Shown: positions 28,463 to 42,305 of the stretch, piece by piece
Layout: each line of letters begins with the position of its first letter
Numbering within the stretch: position 1 is the stretch's first letter
Assembly: GCF_004965515.1 (NCBI RefSeq)
Contig: NZ_SSHH01000002.1
Location: forward strand, 206,840 to 270,839
Length of the DNA stretch: 64,000 bases
Direction of reading: 5' to 3'
DNA from: Alteraurantiacibacter aquimixticola
Lineage (GTDB): Bacteria; Pseudomonadota; Alphaproteobacteria; Sphingomonadales; Sphingomonadaceae
The notes under the pieces: generated by a model
What the model saw: the letters and a program-made list of their open reading frames with translations, nothing else
What the model was told of the DNA's origin: nothing
The model's database searches: none
Made by a program: the position numbers and the translations under genes

Positions 28463-28834
28463 ATGGGTATTTTCAGCTCGATCAAGGACGCCATCTTCGG
28501 CAAGGCCGAGGCGCAGGAAGCGCCCGTGCCCACTCCGGCACCCACCAGCACGCCCTTCGGCAAGGGCAAGCCCGAACAGCTCGACGAGGTCGATATCGAA
28601 GCGAGCCTCGATGCCCGCGACGGTGCGGACAAGCTCAACTGGCGCACGTCGATCGTCGATTTGATGAAGCTGGTCGGCCTCGATGCCAGCTATGCCGAGC
28701 GCAAGGAACTGGCGCAGGAGCTGGGCCGCGAGGATTATTCGGGCACGGCCGAGGACAATATCTGGCTGCACCGCCAGGTGATGAACAAGCTGGCCGAAAA
28801 CGGCGGCCGCGTTCCGCCCTCGCTGCGCGACTGA
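28463..28834 (+). CDS. DUF3597 domain protein
   Basis: The 123-residue protein has an N-terminal segment MGIFSSIKDAIFGKAEA, a Pro/Thr-rich linker (about 20-40), and a compact helical domain. That domain contains VDIEASLDARDGADKLNWRT, SIVDLMKLVGLDASYAERKE and NIWLHRQVMNKLAENGG, which together define DUF3597. The segment looks like a small cytoplasmic domain with some resemblance to LysM-associated helical modules; its role is unknown. An excellent ribosome binding site (AGGAGG) precedes the ATG. A strong terminator follows, so it is the last gene of this strand before converging greA. Confidence 0.9.
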   Translation: MGIFSSIKDAIFGKAEAQEAPVPTPAPTSTPFGKGKPEQLDEVDIEASLDARDGADKLNWRTSIVDLMKLVGLDASYAERKELAQELGREDYSGTAEDNIWLHRQVMNKLAENGGRVPPSLRD

Positions 28835-28855
28835 TTGCCGCAAGGCATGAAAAAA

Positions 28856-28887
28856 GGGCGCGTACCTTCACGGTACGCGCCCTTTTT
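28856..28887 (+). terminator. Rho-independent terminator (bidirectional) between DUF3597 and greA
   Basis: GGGCGCGTACC pairs with GGTACGCGCCC around a TTCAC loop, followed by TTTTT and preceded by AAAAA. The symmetry lets it act on both strands, serving the DUF3597 gene and the converging greA transcript. Confidence 0.92.
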
Positions 28888-28922
28888 CGTGTCTGTATCC
28901 CGGCCGCGTAGCGACCGAGCAA

Positions 28923-29390
28923 TCAGATGAACTGCACCTTCTCGATCAGGTAGAACTTGTCGCCCGAGGGTACGGTTACTTCCACCTCTTCGCCCACGGA
29001 CTTACCGATCAGCGCGCGGCCGAGCGGGGAATCGTAGGAGATGCGGCCGTTCTTGGCATCGCTCTCCGCCTGGCCGACGATCTGGTACTTGCACGGCTTG
29101 TCGTCCTCGTCGAGCACGGTGACGGTGGCACCGAACACAATGCGATCGCCCGACAGGGTGGTCGGATCGATGATCTGCGCGCGGCTGACCTTATCTTCGA
29201 GGTCCGCGATCTGCGCCTCGACCTGGCCTTGGCGTTCCTTGGCGGCGTGATATTCCGCGTTTTCCGAAAGGTCGCCATGGGCGCGCGCTTCCTCGATCGC
29301 ATCGACGATGCGGGGACGTTCCGCGCGAAGGGCCTTGAGATCGGTGGTCAGCTTTTCATAGCCTTCCGCCAGCATCGGCACTTTTTCCAT
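28923..29390 (-). CDS. greA: Transcription elongation factor GreA
   Basis: The 155-residue factor binds the RNA polymerase secondary channel and stimulates cleavage of backtracked RNA. The N-terminal coiled coil (about 1-75) carries the catalytic acidic tip region in [20 protein letters not shown] (near 37-56, with the conserved DLSENAEY). The C-terminal FKBP-like domain includes [20 protein letters not shown] (near 118). The start at 29390 gives [14 protein letters not shown], the usual GreA beginning; longer in-frame starts lack support. It lies 100 bp downstream of carB on the same strand. Confidence 0.97.
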   Translation of the reverse strand: MEKVPMLAEGYEKLTTDLKALRAERPRIVDAIEEARAHGDLSENAEYHAAKERQGQVEAQIADLEDKVSRAQIIDPTTLSGDRIVFGATVTVLDEDDKPCKYQIVGQAESDAKNGRISYDSPLGRALIGKSVGEEVEVTVPSGDKFYLIEKVQFI

Positions 29391-29490
29391 TATATTCCCT
29401 GTCTTTACCTGCAATCCCGTCAAAAGAACCCTGCCCGCCCACTGGGGCGACGCCGGTCTTCGCAATGTCGGGAAGGTCTATCTTGGTCAA

Positions 29491-32813
<3,323 letters not shown>

Positions 32814-32814
<1 letters not shown>

Positions 32815-33431
32815 TAGCTGGCGATATCCGTTATGCTGTCTAGCGTGGGCGCGGTGTAGGGATCCGCGGAATCGGGCGGCGGCAAGGCCAGGACGAAGCT
32901 GGTATGCCGGTCGACAAAGGGAAAGAAGTCCTGCCGGTAGATGTTCCCGTCGCGCAGGAAGGAGCAGGTCTGGCGAATGCTCACCAGCTCCGCCGCCGTG
33001 CGCACGGCGATATAGGTGAGGACCTGGTAGCGGCGCGGCGAAGTGCGGCGGCCAAGCACGTCATAGCGGCTGACGATCTCACCGGGCTGGCTGCGCGTTT
33101 CGAGCTCGGTCAGGCCTTCAAGGCGGCCCTGGGCGACCTGCGCAGCGTGGACCTGTTCGAGCTGGTAGAGCGCGGCGCGATAGGGCTCCCGCCTCGCCGC
33201 CGCGCGACATTCCATCCGGCCTGCGAGTAACTGGTCGTTCTGGCGATAGCTGAGCGGCCTCCAGAACGCGGCGACGGGCGTGCCGTCCGCAGCCTCCTCC
33301 AGCTCCACCCCGCCCTCACCGACAAAGGCGACGCCTTCCATGAGGTCGACCGCCACCGGCGCGATATCCTGCGCGGCGGTGGGGGTCGCGACGGCGATTG
33401 CCAAAAGGAAGAAGGCGGGCTTTGCGATCAC
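32814..33431 (-). CDS. Exported hypothetical protein between carA and carB
   Basis: The 205-residue protein starts at a GTG (33429-33431). A signal peptide ends near residue 20 (ATPTAAQD). The mature domain has no motif I recognise. It contains two cysteines ([12 protein letters not shown] and [11 protein letters not shown]) that could form a disulfide, and a conserved-looking end [18 protein letters not shown]. It follows carA by 70 bp and its stop overlaps the carB start (TAATG), so it is co-transcribed and translationally coupled with a cytoplasmic biosynthetic enzyme despite being exported. Codon use matches its neighbours, giving no sign of recent transfer. Function unknown. Confidence 0.8.
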
Positions 33432-33501
33432 GGGTGCGTCTCGATCGCCTTGAGAGCGATCTCAATGGCTAGAATTGAGAGAGTGTTCGCGTCCCTGAGC
33501 A

Positions 33502-34683
33502 TCAGCCGAGCGACCCAATAAACTTCTCGAACAGGTAGAAACTGTCCTGCGGCCCCGGACTCGCCTCGGGATGATACTGCACCCCGAAGGCCTTCTTGCC
33601 CGCGATGGAAATGCCGCAGTTGGAACCGTCGAAGAGCGACTTGTGCGTTTCGATCACATTGGCGGGCAGCGTGGCGGCATCGACCGCGAAGCCGTGGTTC
33701 ATGCTGGTGATCTCTACCAGTCCCTCGGTCTCGCCCCATACGCCGCCGACGCGCTGGACGGGGTGGTTCGCGCCGCGGTGGCCCTGGTGCATCTTGGTGG
33801 TCTTGGCACCCGCTGCCAGCGCCAGCATCTGGTGGCCGAGGCAGATGCCGAACATCGGCACGTCGCGATCGAGCAGTGCCTTGATCACCGGCACTGCATA
33901 TTCACCCGTCGCCGCCGGATCGCCCGGACCGTTGGACAGGAACACGCCGGCAGGCTTCAGCGCGAGGATTTCCTCGACCGGCGTCTTGGCTGGCACCACC
34001 GTCACCTTGGCGCCTGCGCGCACAAGGTTGCGGAAGATGTTGTCCTTCGCGCCGTAATCGATGGCGACGACATGCGGGCGGCCCTCGCCTTCCTCGCTGC
34101 CATAGCCGTGGCCGAGCTGCCAGAAGCTGCCCTTCCAGTCCTCCCGCTGCTGGCGAGTCACGCGCTGGGCGAGGTCCATGCCCTCCAGCCCCGGCCATTC
34201 CTGCGCGCGCTGCAGCAGCGCGTCGAGATCGAACTTCCCGTCCGGCGCATGGGCAATCACCGCATTGGGCGCGCCAGACATGCGGATGCGGCGGGTCAGC
34301 GCTCGTGTATCGACGCCTGACAGGCCGATCTTGTCGTGGCCCTTCATCCAGTCGTCGAATTCGCGGGTGGCGCGGAAGTTGGAATGCTTCGTCACTTCCT
34401 CGCGCACTATGCAGCCGACGGCGCTTTCGACGGCGCTTTCCACGTCTTCTTCATTCGTGCCGACATTGCCGATATGCGGGAAGGTGAAGGTGACGATCTG
34501 CGCGGCATAGGAGGGATCGGTCATCACTTCCTGATAGCCGGTCATGGAGGTGTTGAAGCACACCTCCCCCACCTGGCTGCCGGTGGCGCCGAAGCCCTTG
34601 CCCCAGACAACGGTGCCATCGGCGAGTACAAGGACTCCCGTGGCCCCTTTCGGTTGCGCAGACGAAGGGGCGGAAAAGGCCAT
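33502..34683 (-). CDS. carA: Carbamoyl-phosphate synthase small subunit (glutaminase)
   Basis: The 393-residue subunit hydrolyses glutamine and channels ammonia to CarB. The N-terminal CPSase domain includes GVLVLADGTVVWGKGFGATG and CFNTSMTGYQEVMTDPSY (near 42-60). The C-terminal class I amidotransferase domain contains VFLSNGPGDPAATGEY and the nucleophile Cys in MFGICLGHQMLALAAGAKT (near 278). The closing His-Glu pair is in GVQYHPEASPGPQD (near 363). The start at 34683 has GGGAG upstream. It is the first gene of carA-(exported protein)-carB and is divergent from yqeY. Confidence 0.97.
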   Translation of the reverse strand: MAFSAPSSAQPKGATGVLVLADGTVVWGKGFGATGSQVGEVCFNTSMTGYQEVMTDPSYAAQIVTFTFPHIGNVGTNEEDVESAVESAVGCIVREEVTKHSNFRATREFDDWMKGHDKIGLSGVDTRALTRRIRMSGAPNAVIAHAPDGKFDLDALLQRAQEWPGLEGMDLAQRVTRQQREDWKGSFWQLGHGYGSEEGEGRPHVVAIDYGAKDNIFRNLVRAGAKVTVVPAKTPVEEILALKPAGVFLSNGPGDPAATGEYAVPVIKALLDRDVPMFGICLGHQMLALAAGAKTTKMHQGHRGANHPVQRVGGVWGETEGLVEITSMNHGFAVDAATLPANVIETHKSLFDGSNCGISIAGKKAFGVQYHPEASPGPQDSFYLFEKFIGSLG

Positions 34684-34839
34684 GGAGGGCTCCCGTTACA
34701 AGTGTTACCGGCGATGTGTGCTAAGGCCCACCCGCTACCTATGGCCCACCCCAACGTCAAGCGGATACGGGACTTAATTTGACTATGCGCGCCGTTTCCT
34801 TATCGCAGGCGCGAAACATCCACAGGAAAGAACGCGCAA

Positions 34840-35292
34840 ATGCTCCGCGACACGATCAAAACCGAAACCGTCACCGCCATGAAGGCCAAGGACAAGGATC
34901 GCACCGCCGCGCTCCGCCTGATCGGCGCGAAGATCAAGGATCGCGATATCGAGCTGCGCACCTCGGACAAGAAGCCCGATGATGATGCGATGGTGATCGA
35001 GGTGCTGCAGAAAATGGCCAAGCAGCGCCGCGAATCGATCGAGATGTACGAACAGGGCGGCCGCACCGAACTCGCCGAACAGGAAAAGGGCGAGCTGGCG
35101 GTGATCGAGGAGTTCCTGCCGCAGACGCTGTCCGAGGAGGAAACCAGGGCCGCGATCGAGCAGGTGAAAGCCGATGTCGGTGCCGAAGGCATGAAGGACA
35201 TGGGTAAGGTCATGGCCGAACTGAAGAGCCGCCATGGCGCGCAGCTCGACATGAGCAAGGCAAGCGGGCTGGTGAAGGCCAGCCTTTCCTAA
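34840..35292 (+). CDS. GatB/YqeY domain-containing protein
   Basis: The 150-residue protein consists entirely of the YqeY domain, the helical module that forms the tail of the tRNA-dependent amidotransferase subunit GatB. Typical segments are LRLIGAKIKDRDIELRTS (near 24), KQRRESIEMYEQGGRTELAE (near 62), EEFLPQTLSEEE (near 88) and KDMGKVMAELKSRHG (near 123). Standalone versions may bind tRNA and are usually encoded next to dnaG or rpoD, as here (carA-yqeY divergent, then dnaG-rpoD). The precise role is not established. The stop overlaps by four bases the 3' end of the converging response regulator. Confidence 0.93.
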   Translation: MLRDTIKTETVTAMKAKDKDRTAALRLIGAKIKDRDIELRTSDKKPDDDAMVIEVLQKMAKQRRESIEMYEQGGRTELAEQEKGELAVIEEFLPQTLSEEETRAAIEQVKADVGAEGMKDMGKVMAELKSRHGAQLDMSKASGLVKASLS

Positions 35293-35687
35293 GCCGAGGC
35301 GGGCAATCCCGCAGCCCACATTTCCCGAAGCGTATCCGCCAGGACGAGCGGATCGAAAGGCTTGGCAATCACGCCGCACGCGCCTTCCGCGATATAGGCG
35401 TCACGCTCGTGCGTCTGCACTCTTGCACTCATGAAAATGGCGGGAATGCCCTCTCCGCCGGGCAGCGTGCGCAGCCTGCGCAAGGTTTCCAGGCCGTCCA
35501 TCTGGGGCATCATCACGTCGAGCAGGATCAGGTCCGGCCCGAAGTCCTCCATCGCCTCCAGCGCCTCGGCACCGCACGAACAATGCCGTACGGCAAGTTC
35601 GCCGAAATCCTCCATGGCCATGGTCGCCAGCTCTGCGATCAGATCGTCATCCTCGACATAGAGGATCTTTTTCAGGCCGCCTGACAC
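35289..35687 (-). CDS. Single-domain response regulator
   Basis: The 132-residue protein is only a CheY-like receiver. Phospho-acceptor Asp57 is in LILLDVMMPQMDG, the acidic pocket is EDDD near residues 12-15, the conserved Thr/Ser position is in AIFMSARVQ, and the Lys is in GVIAKPFDP. It lacks an output domain. It overlaps the 3' end of the sensor kinase gene by 16 bp, so the two are almost certainly partners. Phosphorylation would have to be read by protein interaction or passed along a phosphorelay (inference). It converges with yqeY. Confidence 0.92.
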   Translation of the reverse strand: MSGGLKKILYVEDDDLIAELATMAMEDFGELAVRHCSCGAEALEAMEDFGPDLILLDVMMPQMDGLETLRRLRTLPGGEGIPAIFMSARVQTHERDAYIAEGACGVIAKPFDPLVLADTLREMWAAGLPASA

Positions 35688-37996
35688 TGCGGGGCTCCTT
35701 TCTCCTCAGGTGCCGCACAAATGGGCAAGGTCATGAAGAATGTGGTCCCTTCGCCCTCGACGCTCTCGAAATCGATCGTGCCGTCGAACGCCTCGACAAT
35801 CGACTTGGTGATGTTGAGTCCCAGGCCCGACCCGCCCTTCGACCGGGTGGCCGAACTGTCGGCCTGCGCGAAGCGCTGGAAAATCTTCGACCGGAACGCC
35901 TCCGGAATGCCGGGACCTTGATCGGCCACGGAAACGGTGATCCGGTCGGCGGCCGATTGCGCGATCCTGATAATGATCGGTTTTCCGGGAGGAGAGAACT
36001 TCGCTGCATTGGAAAGGAGATTGATCAGCGCCTGGCTGAAGCGCGAGGCATCGAGGCAGCAATACTGGCCATCAATCTCGTTCTGCAGCTCGAACACGGT
36101 GTCGTTGATTTCAGCGAGGCTCTGGTGACGCTCGAGGATCCCTTCGACCAGCGGGCCGATCTGGTATTCCGCCATGTAGAAATCCATCTTGCCGGCGGCG
36201 ATCTTTTCAAGATCCAGAATATCGTTCACCAGCACTCCCAGCCGCTCGCATCCCTTCAGCGAGATATCGACAAGATGTTCCGATTTCGGATCGATCTTCC
36301 CGGCGATCCTGCGCTGCAGGATGCCCAACGATGCGCGGATCGATGTCAGAGGCGTGCGCAACTCGTGATTCACGGTCGAGACGAATTCTCCCTGCATGAC
36401 CTCCATGCGCTTGCGCTCGGTGATGTCGCGCACGATCCCGGTGAACATGTAGGACCCGTCGCTCAGATCGACCTGGCTGACCGACAATTCCATCGGGAAA
36501 AGCGAACCATCCTTGCGGCGCGCCTGCAATTCACGGGTAATCCCGACGATATGCCTCTGTCCCGTCTCCCGGTAGGTCGCCAGATATCCATCATGTTCGA
36601 CGGATATCCGCTCCGGCATCAACAACTTGATGTTCTGGCCTACAACCTCTTCCGGTTTGTACCCGAAGATCGCCTCCGAAGCGGGATTGTAGGCAAGCAC
36701 CGTGCCGTATGCATCGATCGAAATGATAGCATCCACGACGTTGTCGATTACCGCCTGCACCCTGGCATCGTGCTCGTTGCGACTGTCAATGAGGTTCTGA
36801 AAGGCGATTGCCAGCATGCCGACCTCGTCGTTCTGGTCGGTTGGCAGGGAAAGCTTGGTGCCCCCGTGCATCGCCATCTCGATGGACTTGGTCATCGTGC
36901 TCAGCGGCCGGGTCATCCTGGTAGCAAGGAATGCAGTCCCGCACAGGATGACCACGACAAGCACGCTCGACAGGGCGAGGCTTTGCAGGGCGGATTCTTT
37001 TGCGGGCGCATAGAGCTCCTCGTTGGAAATACGCGCGGTCACGACGATGTGGGAATCATTCACGCTTTGCGACACGGGCAAATACACCGAGTAGGCCATC
37101 GCCTCTTCATCGTGCGATACCCATTCCGACTGGCCAGGATCTTCCGGCCTGTCGAGCAGGCCGCCCGGCAGCGCGTGCGTAGTGTCAGTATGCAGGACAA
37201 ACGGCGAAAGCGTGCCATCGGAATAACGCGTCATGTGATCGCCGGCATCATTCGTTATCACCACCTCTCGTTTGAGGCTGAGCGTGTTGAAATAGCTGGT
37301 CAGCAACGCGCGATAATCGGCATTGATGACAATGAGCCCATACATCGTTCCCCGCGAGGAGAAGATCGGAACGGCTACGCGGATCGTGGGAATCTGCGGC
37401 TCCTCCACCTGCCCGAACTCGCGGTTGTAGTTCACATCGGACAAGTAGACTTCGCCGGGCTTGAGCATTGACGCGCGCTGGAAATACGGTTCCGTCCCCT
37501 TGCGCTGCAGCATGTCCACCGGCACCGGTTCGCTGCCGTCGGCAGTACGGTTGACCCGGACCAGTTCGCGGCCGCCATCCGCAATACCGATATAGCGTAT
37601 CTGGGTGTAGTTGGGCCGCTCTTCCATGATTGAGGCGAAGATCATCTCGAGTCGCGACCGCCACTGGTCGATTGTCGATTCTTCCTGCGGATCCAGGCCA
37701 CCATTGCGCTTGCTGCGGATGATGCCTTCGATCGGCGGGGTGCGCGATATGACGAACGCATCATTTTCGAGCAGGTCGTAAGCCCCCTTGAACTGCTGCG
37801 CGATCAGGCGCGTTTCGTGGGCGACATTGCTTTCGGCATATCTGGATACCTCGCCCTCTATTCGCAGGGAAGCAGCGACGCCCATGATGACGGATGTGAA
37901 GAGCGAGATTGCGCAAGCCAGCAGCAGGATCTTGGTGCGCAGGCTTTGCCTACGCAACTCCACGATTCCCTTTTCGGCATTCACAAGCTGGGACAC
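35672..37996 (-). CDS. Membrane sensor histidine kinase with HAMP and PAS domains
   Basis: Architecture in order: transmembrane helix 1, a periplasmic sensor region of about 295 residues (dCache-like by size, inference), helix 2 (LSSVLVVVILCGTAFLATRM), HAMP, PAS/PAC (TGIVRDITERKRME), a HisKA dimerisation domain with the phosphorylated His in STVNHELRTPLTS, and a HATPase domain with N box NLLSNAAKFSPPG, G1 DQGPGIP and G2 GGSGLGLNI. It should sense an external signal and phosphorylate the receiver encoded just downstream. The start is uncertain. The frame remains open to an ATG at 38167, but the extra segment is unlike a signal and reaches to within 20 bp of divergent dnaG. The GTG at 37996 (774 residues) or the GTG at 37984 is more likely. 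Confidence 0.88.
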   Translation of the reverse strand: MSQLVNAEKGIVELRRQSLRTKILLLACAISLFTSVIMGVAASLRIEGEVSRYAESNVAHETRLIAQQFKGAYDLLENDAFVISRTPPIEGIIRSKRNGGLDPQEESTIDQWRSRLEMIFASIMEERPNYTQIRYIGIADGGRELVRVNRTADGSEPVPVDMLQRKGTEPYFQRASMLKPGEVYLSDVNYNREFGQVEEPQIPTIRVAVPIFSSRGTMYGLIVINADYRALLTSYFNTLSLKREVVITNDAGDHMTRYSDGTLSPFVLHTDTTHALPGGLLDRPEDPGQSEWVSHDEEAMAYSVYLPVSQSVNDSHIVVTARISNEELYAPAKESALQSLALSSVLVVVILCGTAFLATRMTRPLSTMTKSIEMAMHGGTKLSLPTDQNDEVGMLAIAFQNLIDSRNEHDARVQAVIDNVVDAIISIDAYGTVLAYNPASEAIFGYKPEEVVGQNIKLLMPERISVEHDGYLATYRETGQRHIVGITRELQARRKDGSLFPMELSVSQVDLSDGSYMFTGIVRDITERKRMEVMQGEFVSTVNHELRTPLTSIRASLGILQRRIAGKIDPKSEHLVDISLKGCERLGVLVNDILDLEKIAAGKMDFYMAEYQIGPLVEGILERHQSLAEINDTVFELQNEIDGQYCCLDASRFSQALINLLSNAAKFSPPGKPIIIRIAQSAADRITVSVADQGPGIPEAFRSKIFQRFAQADSSATRSKGGSGLGLNITKSIVEAFDGTIDFESVEGEGTTFFMTLPICAAPEEKGAPQCQAA

Positions 37997-38205
37997 CGCT
38001 AGTCCACCCGGTAATTGTTCCTTGCGGGATTTGGCGAATCCAAGCCCATCGTGCCAATTCCTTCCCCAGGGCGATTTAACGACGAGAGAACCACTGCCTC
38101 CGTATTCGCGCCCAGCTTCACCGGCGGATGGACGGTCGACAGCCATGCACAAGCTGGCAAACGGCATGACTTGAACATCGGGCCATGGCCGCGCAATGGT
38201 GCCCC

Positions 38206-40092
38206 ATGGCGCTTTCCCCGCAATGGCTGGATGAACTGAGGTCCCGCATCACGCTTTCCAGCGTGATCATGCGTACGACCAAGCTCCAGCGCGCGGGGCG
38301 CGAATGGAAGGCGTGCTGCCCCTTCCACAACGAGAAGACGCCCAGCTTCACGGTCAATGACCAGAAGGGTTTCTATCACTGCTTCGGCTGCCAGGCGCAT
38401 GGCGATGTCATCAGCTGGATGACTGACCAGCGCGGCCTGTCCTTCATGGATGCGGTGAAGGAACTGGCGGCGGAAGCGGGGATGGAAGTGCCCCGCCCGG
38501 ACCCGCGCGAGGCGCAACGGGCCGAACAGCGCGCCGGGCTGCACGATGTGATGCAGGCGGCGCAGGACTGGTTCGTGCAGAACCTGCGCTCGCCACAGGG
38601 GAAGCAGGCGCGCGACTATCTCGCATCGCGCGGTTTCAACGACCGGACGATCGAGCGTTTCGGCTTCGGCTTCGCGCCGGACAGCCGCGGCGGCTTGAAA
38701 GAAGCCCTGTCCCGTTTTGATGAGCACATGCTGGTCGAAGCCGGCCTGCTCATCAGCGTTGATGACAAGCCGCCCTATGACCGCTTCCGCGGCCGCCTGA
38801 TGCTGCCCATCCAGGATGCACGCGAGCGGGTAATCGCGTTCGGCGGGCGCATCCTCGAGAGCCGCGATGGGGTGGCAAAGTATCTCAACAGCCCGGACAC
38901 GCCGCTCTTCGACAAGGGCCGCACGCTCTACAACATCCATCGCGCCGCGCCTGCGAGCCGCCAGTCGGACCGGGTGGTGGTGGTCGAAGGCTATATGGAC
39001 GTGATCGCGCTGGCCGCCGCCGGGTTCGAGGATGCGGTCGCGCCGATGGGCACGGCACTCACCGATAACCAGATCGAGCTCTTGTGGCGCATGGTCGAAA
39101 AGCCGGTGCTCTGCTTCGATGGCGATGCCGCCGGCAGGCGCGCGGCGATGAAGGCGGTCTCCCGCGCGCTGCCCCTGCTGCGGCCCGGCCATTCGCTGCA
39201 AATCGTGCAATTGCCCGGCGGGCTCGATCCCGACGACCTCATCAAGCAACAAGGCGCAAAGGCGATGGAGCAATTGCTCGCCGCGCCCAAGTCGATGCTG
39301 GAGCTGGTCTGGGAAGAGGAGCGCGACGCCCGCCCCCTCGCCTCGCCCGAAGACAAGGCCGGATTGAAGGAACGGCTGCTGGCCCATGCCGATGCGATCC
39401 AGCACCCTGATATTCGCTCGCTCTACCGCCGCGAATGGCTCGATCTTTACTCCGCCTTCGCCTTCCCGAAGCGCGAGTTCCAGAAAACCGGCTGGCAACC
39501 CGGCAGGCAGGCGCGACCCTTCCAGCCAGCGCAATCACCGCAGATGACCGCGCAGCTCAAGCGCGCCGCCAGTGGCAACTTCCGCGACATGCTGGCGCAG
39601 GCGGTGCTGGCCGGCCTCGCCCGCCATCCGGACCAGATAGACCGGCATGCCGAACAGTTGTTGCGCCTCACCAAGCTGGTGCCCGAAAGCAGCGCCGCTG
39701 TGGATTATTTGCTCGACGCCGCCGAAACACTTGAAGACGGTGCGAATTCGCCCATATCTGCTTCAGGCATCCTGCCGCCACCGCCGGATAACACTCGTTT
39801 TTCCTTCCTCGTGGAAGGCTCCGATCCGGACGACGCCAGGGAGGATTTGGCCGAGGCGATTGCTCTGCTGGTGGAACGTCCCCAGCTGGATGCAGCCATT
39901 GCCGCGGCCACGTCCCGCTTCGAGACCGATCCGGAAGGCGCCTTTGCCGAGCAGCAACGCTTGCGCAAACGAAAGCTGGAAATCGAGTCGCGACTCGGGC
40001 AAATGGCTCGCAAACGCGCCGCCGAGGTGGCGCCGGAGGGACAGTCTGCCGCTGGTGCAATCAATGCCGGCGGCGACCAGGAAACGGATTAA
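38206..40092 (+). CDS. dnaG: DNA primase
   Basis: The 628-residue primase makes RNA primers for DNA replication. The N-terminal CHC2 zinc finger is intact: Cys38-x2-His41 (CPFH) and Cys59-x2-Cys62 (CFGC), around [13 protein letters not shown]. The catalytic TOPRIM domain contains [18 protein letters not shown] (near 258) and [15 protein letters not shown] (near 305). The C-terminal helicase-interaction region follows from about residue 440. The ATG at 38206 gives [14 protein letters not shown], the usual start; an ATG at 38185 would add seven residues. It lies 7 bp before rpoD, the conserved dnaG-rpoD macromolecular synthesis arrangement. Confidence 0.97.
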   Translation: MALSPQWLDELRSRITLSSVIMRTTKLQRAGREWKACCPFHNEKTPSFTVNDQKGFYHCFGCQAHGDVISWMTDQRGLSFMDAVKELAAEAGMEVPRPDPREAQRAEQRAGLHDVMQAAQDWFVQNLRSPQGKQARDYLASRGFNDRTIERFGFGFAPDSRGGLKEALSRFDEHMLVEAGLLISVDDKPPYDRFRGRLMLPIQDARERVIAFGGRILESRDGVAKYLNSPDTPLFDKGRTLYNIHRAAPASRQSDRVVVVEGYMDVIALAAAGFEDAVAPMGTALTDNQIELLWRMVEKPVLCFDGDAAGRRAAMKAVSRALPLLRPGHSLQIVQLPGGLDPDDLIKQQGAKAMEQLLAAPKSMLELVWEEERDARPLASPEDKAGLKERLLAHADAIQHPDIRSLYRREWLDLYSAFAFPKREFQKTGWQPGRQARPFQPAQSPQMTAQLKRAASGNFRDMLAQAVLAGLARHPDQIDRHAEQLLRLTKLVPESSAAVDYLLDAAETLEDGANSPISASGILPPPPDNTRFSFLVEGSDPDDAREDLAEAIALLVERPQLDAAIAAATSRFETDPEGAFAEQQRLRKRKLEIESRLGQMARKRAAEVAPEGQSAAGAINAGGDQETD

Positions 40093-40099
40093 AGATTCT

Positions 40100-42133
<2,034 letters not shown>

Positions 42134-42143
42134 TCCCGCAAAG

Positions 42144-42166
42144 GCCCCGCTTCGGCGGGGCTTTTC
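42144..42166 (+). terminator. Rho-independent terminator after rpoD
   Basis: GCCCCGC pairs with GCGGGGC around a TTCG tetraloop, followed by TTTTCATTT. This compact, very stable form is placed 10 bp after the rpoD stop. Confidence 0.92.
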
Positions 42167-42305
42167 ATTTGGCAATCCATTCTGCACCGCTTTCCTAACG
42201 ACCGGCAAACGCAGTCATACATTAGTCTAATTCGCCTCATTCGCCGCCCTGGCCGACGCTGCATGCCCTATTGGCTGAAGCTGAAACTGACTGGTCGATG
42301 GGCTC

